From NCBI GenBank assembly GCA_003615045.1, contig ML014351.1, positions 1 to 23,765 of the forward strand: a DNA stretch of 23,765 nucleotides. Direction: 5' to 3'. Source of the stretch: Caulochytrium protostelioides. Lineage: Eukaryota; Chytridiomycota; Caulochytriomycetes; Caulochytriales; Caulochytriaceae. Shown piece by piece: positions 18,574 to 23,765 of the stretch. The translations under genes were made by a program, and so were the position numbers. Below the pieces are notes generated by a model, which was not told where the DNA came from, did no database searches, and worked only from the letters and a program-made list of their open reading frames with translations. Every line of letters starts with the position of its first letter. Within the stretch, counting starts at the first letter, position 1.

Positions 18574-21500
18574 TCACCATCGCCCGTGCCCAAGATGGGG
18601 TGGGACATGGTGGGGATGGATGGCCGGCCGGACAATGCGCTCCCCCCCTCGTGCTCGTCATGCGAGGTCCCGTGATGGATGGCGGCATGCGCCGAGAGGA
18701 ACGACTTAAGACTGCCGCTGTGGTGGGGTGACTCGTCGGTATCGTGCGGGCCGCCGCTGAGACCGGGCTGATACGCATCGAGGAGCCCCACTTCGGGTGA
18801 TCGGCCGGAGGGCGAGCGGGGGTGCCGAAGATGCGGCGGCAGGTGGCCGGCGCGGGGCGACGTGCTGGGGTGGACGTACGGCATGGTGCCCGTTTCGGCC
18901 TCCGTGGGCAGATGGAACCCGGGCGCGGCCCACCCCGCCGCATACGGGTCGTCGACCTTGAGATGCCCCGCGAACCCGTCGCCGCCGGGCCCATCGACGG
19001 TCTCACGGTCGAGGAGCGCCGCATCGTCCTCGTTGCGGCGGTAGAACGAGAAGCTCGAGACCATATGGCGGAGACGACGGAAGCCCCCGGGCCCGACGCC
19101 GTCGGTCGCCGCGTCGGCGCCGTCCCCGTCTGGGCCCGCGGGGTCGAGACGCTGCCGCTTGACGTGCTGCTGGCGCTGCCGGCGGATGCGGCGCTCGTGA
19201 CGGGCGCGCGCGCGGGCTTCCTCGCGCTGTCGTTTTTGGAATTCAAAGGCCCGCGCGACTTGGCTATACTGCATCGTGATCATGGTCAGCGGGAACGCGA
19301 CAATGAACAACGACAAGAACAGCAGGACTGCGATCAGAAGCCGTCCGAGGACGGTACGCGGATATGCATCCGAGAACCCGATGCTGGTGATGATCTGAAA
19401 GACGACCAGCATGCACGTGGCGAGGTCCCCAAACGGTGACTTTTCGCCGTCGGAGTAATACCACGCTCTGTCGCGATAGCTGAGGATTGACTGCTCGGCA
19501 TAGTAGAGCAAGAAGGCAAAAAAGAGTACCAGAATGGGCAACAGCAGCAGCATCAGCACGATGCCATCATAGGAGTTGCGCAAGGCTTCGCCGAGCATCG
19601 ACAGCTTGGCATTGCGGTCAAACAGCGTAAACAGCCGTAGCAGGCGCACCAAACGAACAATTTTAAGCGCGGCGACGGGGTGAGGGCTTTCAAACACGGA
19701 ATAGAGCGAGCGGCTCGTGTCGCGATACAGCGAAACGCACAGGATCAACTCGAGCCAGAAGCAAACGACCGTGAGGACATCAATGAGGTAAATCCACTTC
19801 ATCAGGTAGCGCCAATTGGGAGCCGAAAACAAGATCAGCGAGATCTCGACCGTGACGACGGACATGCAAAGCATATCGACCCAGAACAGGACCGCCGTGG
19901 CGCTCGCGCTTTCTTGGACCTGCGACAACGTCGACAAGCAGAAGGGTAAGAGCGACAGGATAAGGGCCCAGATAAACACGCGCCGCAGCAAGACGCCGCC
20001 CGGATAGGCTTTAGGGTAATTGAAGAGCTGGAAGATGAACTTCCGCGCGTCGGCGATGCGGCCGCCGTTGCCGTCGCCGTCCTGTGAGTCGTCCGACGTC
20101 CGGGCTTCCCCCCCGTCCGTCGTCAGCGTGCCCTTGCGCGATGTGGCGCCGTCACGTCTGGGCCGCGCGCCGTCGATGTAGGATGGAAATGTGACCATCG
20201 GAGTGCCGTGGTGGATACCACTATGTGATGGTGACGCCCCAGCAGGCACAGGATGGCTCCGGCCTGCGTAAGGGTGTACACCGCCATCGTCGGGATGCGA
20301 AGTGATCCGAATGCCGACGGGCGAGCAGGACGGCGAGGCGGCCGAGCCTTCCGCATCGACAAGGGATCCTCTGGTTCCCTCCCGAACGTCATGGAAGGCG
20401 ATACTGCCATCATCATCACCATCGCCATCGCCATCACCATCACCATCACCAGAGCCATCACCATCACCAGAGCCATTGCCATCACCAGAGCCATTGCCAT
20501 TGCCATGATCACTCCCGCGGCGCGGCGAGGCCGGATCGATCGAGAGCCGCACCTCCGCCTGCGGTGGCGACCGCGGCGTTGCCGTCAGAGGCGGGCCGCC
20601 CGATGGAGAGACCACCGATATTGATGCGGTCATGGGACGCGGCGACGAAGTGCTTAACATTGTTTCACGCATCTCGGGAGAGGAGGTGCGCGACATGGCG
20701 TCAGGACGCGGCTTGATGGCGCCCAACACGCCAGTCCACAGTTGTCGGACTTTGCCCGTCGGCGATTCGACCGTATGCATCGGCAGCAGCGACGATTTGG
20801 TCGCGCCATTCGCATGCGTCGTGGCCACTGCGGCTGCGGCTGCGGCTGCGGCTGCGGCTGCTTTTTTATGGCGCCGCTGCCGGTGGCGCCGGATGCGCTC
20901 TTCGACCCTGATCCGTTCTTCCTCGGCATCCAGCAGCGCTTGCGCGAACTCGTCAGGATCAAGAGGTGACCGTTTGACTCGGGGTTTGCGCGGCGGCGAC
21001 CGACCTGCGGTGCTGCGGCGGCGGTGAGAACGAGATCGCGGTCCATGGCCACTGGCAGCCGAATCGGTCGTCGAATCGCAGTCGGAGTCGGAGCCGGAGC
21101 TGGAGCTGGATTCGGAGCTCGAGGCGCCGTGCGTCAGACCCGAGCGCCGGCGGCGGTCTTCATCGTCGCGGTCGTCTCCGCCCCGTGAATCGTCGCTGCT
21201 GAACGCGTCATCGTCGCTACCGCGGCGGCCGCCGCCGCGCGATGAAGCGCGCGGCGGGAAGGAGGTCCGCGGGGGCGGGTAGCGGCGGCGCGACCCGGGG
21301 CTCGACGAGCGACTGCGGTCGTGAGCCTTAAAGCCAGGGTACAGAGACTGGCGGCGGCGCTGGCGGACGCCCGAGAGGGCGGCCGCCAGCGCGTCATCGG
21401 CACGGAGGGAAGCGGCGCCCGCGGGCGGCGTCGCCATGGACCGCGCGTCGGCGGACGTTACCGACGCCGGCGCCGCTGCCGGCGTGATAAGCTCATCCCT

Positions 21501-21788
21501 GTAGCGGGAGGACGGCGCGCGACTCGAGCCCGCCTCCCGCAGAGAACCGCTCTGAGCGCCGGGCGACGGCCTCGCGGGACCGCTGCCACCACTATTACCG
21601 TGAGTGGCGCGGAAGGCTGCGGCAGGGTCCGGCGTGCCACTGACATGGCGGGTCTGGTTCAGGGTCCCGTGGGCGGCCGAGGCGCTTGGAATGGGGCTGG
21701 CCGCATCGGACGATCGGGTCGGGGGGCTCGTGGTGATAGTGGGTCGCGGCGGCGCCGGCGCCGGCGTCGGCGGGGACGCGGACGGCAT
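17904..21788 (-). CDS. Voltage-gated (Shaker-type) cation channel with atypical selectivity filter
   Basis: The product is 1294 residues in one open frame. The six-helix core is at about 600-850: S1 VFIWALILSLLPFCLS (604-619); S2 CMSVVTVEISLILFS (641-655); S3 IYLIDVLTVVCFWLELILC (666-684); S4 with basic residues every third position, LKIVRLVRLLRLFTLF (708-723); an S4-S5 linker; S5 GIVLMLLLLPILVLFFAFLL (742-761); the pore; and S6 LLIAVLLFLSLFIVAFPL (817-834). The order and the S2-S4 motifs match Kv channels. The filter reads TSIGFSD (801-807) where Kv channels have TTVGYGD. S6 has AFPLTM in place of PVP. No T1 tetramerisation domain precedes S1. Instead there are about 590 residues of disordered Ser/Arg/Asp/Ala-rich sequence with a polyalanine run (310-320) and a Gly-Asp tract (about 435-459). 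The C-tail (850-1294) is basic at first, then disordered with a second Gly-Asp tract. The end, GWFHTVDPGTSQDVLQMRLH through LLRLLAEFQ (1257-1294), looks folded. Later in-frame Met codons could be the real start. Confidence 0.88.
18519..18573. repeat. (GTCGCC)n hexanucleotide tract encoding Gly-Asp in the channel C-tail
   Basis: About nine units of six bases are nearly perfect on the + strand. On the coding strand they give alternating Gly-Asp at residues of about 1072-1090. Confidence 0.95.
20412..20504. repeat. Degenerate GATGGC/GATGGT tract encoding Gly-Asp and Gly-Ser in the channel N-tail
   Basis: Imperfect hexamers (CCATCA, CCATCG and CCATTG on the + strand) encode GNGNGSGDGN and then a Gly-Asp run at residues 429-459 of the channel. 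The sequence is less uniform than the C-tail tract, so it is probably older or independently expanded. Confidence 0.85.
20829..20861. repeat. (GCGGCT)n tract encoding polyalanine in the channel N-tail
   Basis: Repeated GCGGCT on the + strand encodes eleven alanines at residues 310-320 on the minus strand, next to a strongly basic segment (RIRRHRQRRHKK). Confidence 0.9.
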
Positions 21789-22935
21789 GACGCCGGCGCG
21801 TGCCGCGGCCGCCGCGTCCGCGTCCGCGTCGCCGTCCTCTAATGCAGGGCGGCGGTCTTCAGCGCGGGACGGATCCGCTCGCGATCCAGTCGGGCGGCGC
21901 GGCGCCGATCGCCAAGCCCACGTAAAGAGACCGCGAGAACTGCCGGATCACGGGGCTCACGCCGCTCGTGAATTACGCAGCCGCTTCTGCAAATAGACAA
22001 GCCACGAGCGACTCCGAGGCGAGAAAGCGATGCGGGAAGGCCCAGAAGAAGGCGGCTCTCGGGGCCAGGAGCCTATAGAAGGAGATCCCTTCGCATCCAC
22101 GGTTCGGCGACGTCGTGTCGCAGCAAGGGACACGCGGCGCGATGCACATTGGCCGTGGTGGGGGGTATCGCGAATGAGGTTCAGGGGTATCGAGGTTGAG
22201 GCTCAGGGGGGGAGTCGATGGACGACTCACTCGGAGGGGAGGGGAAGGCGCCAAGCCGAAATCAGACGGTTTCACTTTCCGATGCGTCGCTCGGACGCTC
22301 AGCGAAGGCCGTTAACGGCGGCACGTGGTAGGTTGAAAAAGGGTCAGCGAGTAGGTCTTGTTGAAATCGAGACGGCACCATGTCACGATCCGGCGTTTGA
22401 GACGGGTGACTGGCCTTGAGATGTACCGCTGTCTATTTGTATGATGATATGTATGTCTCTTTGTTAATGCCGGGGCCCCCGGTGGAGGCAGATCGCGTGT
22501 TGGTGAAAGCTGGCTCGTTGTTGTGATGGTTGTCGATCATACCTTCTGTGTTTGGGTCCACTTCACCACCATTCCACATCGCGACGCACGTGACGGCGTC
22601 AACACGGGTATATGAGAGCCCCGTCAACCGAGACGGACGGGACGGGCGGCGGCGTGGCAGCGCGGCAGGCTGCCGCCACAGCCACTGACTGTCCGCTCAC
22701 CTCACGCGCGCCCCGCTCACTCCCCCTCGGCGCGACGGCTGCGGTGGGAAGCAAGTCTGCCGTTGCACCGCTGATCGCCCGATGCCATCGCTGTCGCCAC
22801 GGCCGTCAGCCTGCACATCCATCTTTGCCGACACAGGGGGGGACGAGTCAGCATGCTTGATGCCTGAGCCATCAGCCATGTACATGTGGAACCTGCCGTA
22901 GAACCTGCCGTAAAACCTGCCGTAAAACCTGCCGA
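21789..22935. other. Upstream region of the channel gene, no supported gene
   Basis: The stretch should contain the channel promoter. Open frames on both strands are short and lack domain character. From about 22,300 rightwards the sequence becomes less GC-rich. A small 12-base tandem repeat lies at its right end. Confidence 0.5.
22891..22935. repeat. 12-base tandem repeat, about 3.75 units
   Basis: The unit is ACCTGCCGTA(G/A)A, at 22891-22902, 22903-22914, 22915-22926 and a partial copy at 22927-22935. It marks the transition to the AT-richer right-end block. Confidence 0.9.
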
Positions 22936-22991
22936 ATGCAAAAATATCAAAACATAAGCAGAAAATCGGCATACTCAGAGCTGCCTCACTT

Positions 22992-23495
22992 ATGGAGTCT
23001 GAAAAGAGCGATTTGCTTCACGACTCGAACGACTTCGCCGTTGTCAACTTGGATATCGAGAACAATTGTTTCAGTATATGGTATCAAGATTTTCCGAGAC
23101 GCGATAGGTTGTGATTGATCGTGAGCAAGCAAAATCCAAAGGCGAACACCACACCGAAATATTGGTGGAACCCAATTCTGAGCTCTCAAGATTGATGGCA
23201 AATGTCGACAAAGCGTCTAAAACCACCCAATTCATTGTACCAAGAGCCGTTTCAATGGCCTTCTTAGTTGCAGGTGAGGTAGAAGTGACTGCGGAGCTTC
23301 AGGATTTTCTTCGTTCGATACCCGATCCGCTTCAAGCTCTGCTGACGGACGACTTGAGTGCTCTGTGAACGCGGGTTCAAACATGTCAAGAAGCTGCACA
23401 CCATCCGTTCCAATCGAACCAAGTCATCGTCGGACACCCCTGAGTCGGCGACCACGACACCTAAAGCCTCGAGGCGCCATCAAGTTGATCGACTA
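22992..23495 (+). pseudogene. Coding-like fragments of an unrecognised gene spread over two frames
   Basis: On the + strand, an ATG at 22992 opens 40 codons (MESEKSDLLHDSNDFAVVNL to a TGA at 23112-23114). A second frame, open from 23108 to 23368, contains LSRLMANVDKASKTTQFIV and LQDFLRSIPDPLQALLTDDL. The first frame resumes at 23358 with CERGFKHVKKLHTIRSN. The pieces overlap or abut without splice signals, so two indels in an old gene would explain the pattern better than introns. The minus strand is also open in several parts, so even the orientation is not certain. No family is recognised. Confidence 0.3.
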
Positions 23496-23678
23496 AAGCT
23501 AGACAAAGGTACGAATAATCAATTCTACGGGGTGATCGACTACATCAGAAGCCATGCGACTTGGAAGAAGATACGGAACAAGCATGACACACGGTTTCAT
23601 TCCTGCCCCTTTCTGCATTTCGATGTTGAAACCATCATAAAACAGGTGTTCGATCTATGTTTCCATCTTGGGGACAGT
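23496..23678 (-). repeat. Right copy of the 183-bp inverted repeat
   Basis: This is the inverted partner of bases 1-183, ungapped, with seven mismatches. The similarity ends at 23496, three bases after the shared stop codon (23499-23501 on the minus strand). To the right, the left copy is not available because it is cut by the window edge. Confidence 0.85.
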
Positions 23679-23765
23679 GTTCAAGTGATGCTTTAGCCGA
23701 TCCAGGTACACCCCGATACGGGACTTCAATTCTTTGGGGTCACCGACGATCAACTTCCCGGTCTT
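23499..23765 (-). pseudogene. Broken second copy of the left-edge gene, 5' end off the window
   Basis: Reading inward from the right edge, the minus strand is open for 36 codons, including GDPKELKSRIGVYLDRLKHH. A TAG then occurs at 23655-23657, where the left copy has CAG (Gln). After it the frame continues as in the left copy through KPCVMLVPYLLPSRM to the shared TAG at 23499-23501. The premature stop is part of a block of four adjacent changes (TTCC in the left copy, ACAT here). Three other differences change Asp to Asn, Asp to Glu and Asn to Ser. The segment from 23679 to 23765 gives 29 residues of the family that the left copy does not show. Confidence 0.45.

Noticed and set aside
17891-19246. 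A 451-codon minus-strand frame overlapping the end of the channel gene
   Set aside because: It is the alternate frame of the same strand, Ser/Arg/Pro-rich; the channel frame carries the transmembrane core and is continuous.
22891-22935. CRISPR-like array
   Set aside because: The units are contiguous 12-base tandem copies without spacers, in a eukaryotic context.
23358-23696. A + strand open frame through the right repeat as the sense gene
   Set aside because: It is open and protein-like, but the similarity between the two copies stops in the middle of this frame, whereas on the opposite strand it stops just after a shared stop codon. I prefer the opposite strand but do not consider it settled.

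Overview
The window looks like nuclear DNA of a GC-rich, intron-poor early-diverging fungus, most likely a chytrid-type lineage (Caulochytrium-like is my best guess from memory, not tested). The reasons are as follows. The proteins are eukaryotic (eIF2A, a Vps53 tethering subunit, a creC/WDR20 adaptor). One belongs to a family best known from fungi (DUF3605/Gig1). A Frizzled-type receptor and a Shaker-type voltage-gated channel are present, both lost in most Dikarya. One spliceosomal intron can be placed confidently. The gene bodies are strongly GC-rich, so long antisense open frames shadow nearly every gene.

Layout, left to right. 1-183 is the C-terminal end of an unrecognised gene that runs off the left edge on the + strand. 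Then come a creC/WDR20-like WD40 protein (706-3162, -), a DUF3605/Gig1-like protein (about 4123-4830, -), a GC-rich divergent spacer, eIF2A (6486-8237, +), an alanine-glyoxylate aminotransferase with a mitochondrial-type leader (8745-10076, +), and VPS53 (10286-12949, -). A gene-poor 2.7 kb stretch with an AT-richer core follows (12950-15679). After it lie a Frizzled-like seven-helix receptor in two exons (15680-17803, +) and, only 100 bases beyond its stop codon, a convergent voltage-gated cation channel of 1294 residues (17904-21788, -). The last ~0.8 kb is AT-richer. It holds coding-like fragments and a second, inverted, broken copy of the left-edge gene.

The genes do not form one pathway. 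They cover ubiquitin-linked regulation, translation, glyoxylate/glycine metabolism, endosome-to-Golgi transport, and two membrane signalling proteins. The main points of interest are: (a) the inverted paralogous gene ends at the two window edges, which suggests a contig bounded by a dispersed gene family; (b) the receptor gene, whose signal peptide and first cysteines are only seen after splicing a 180-base intron; (c) the channel, whose selectivity filter reads TSIGFSD instead of TTVGYGD and whose long tails carry Gly-Asp repeats; and (d) repeated hexanucleotide tracts inside and outside coding sequence.
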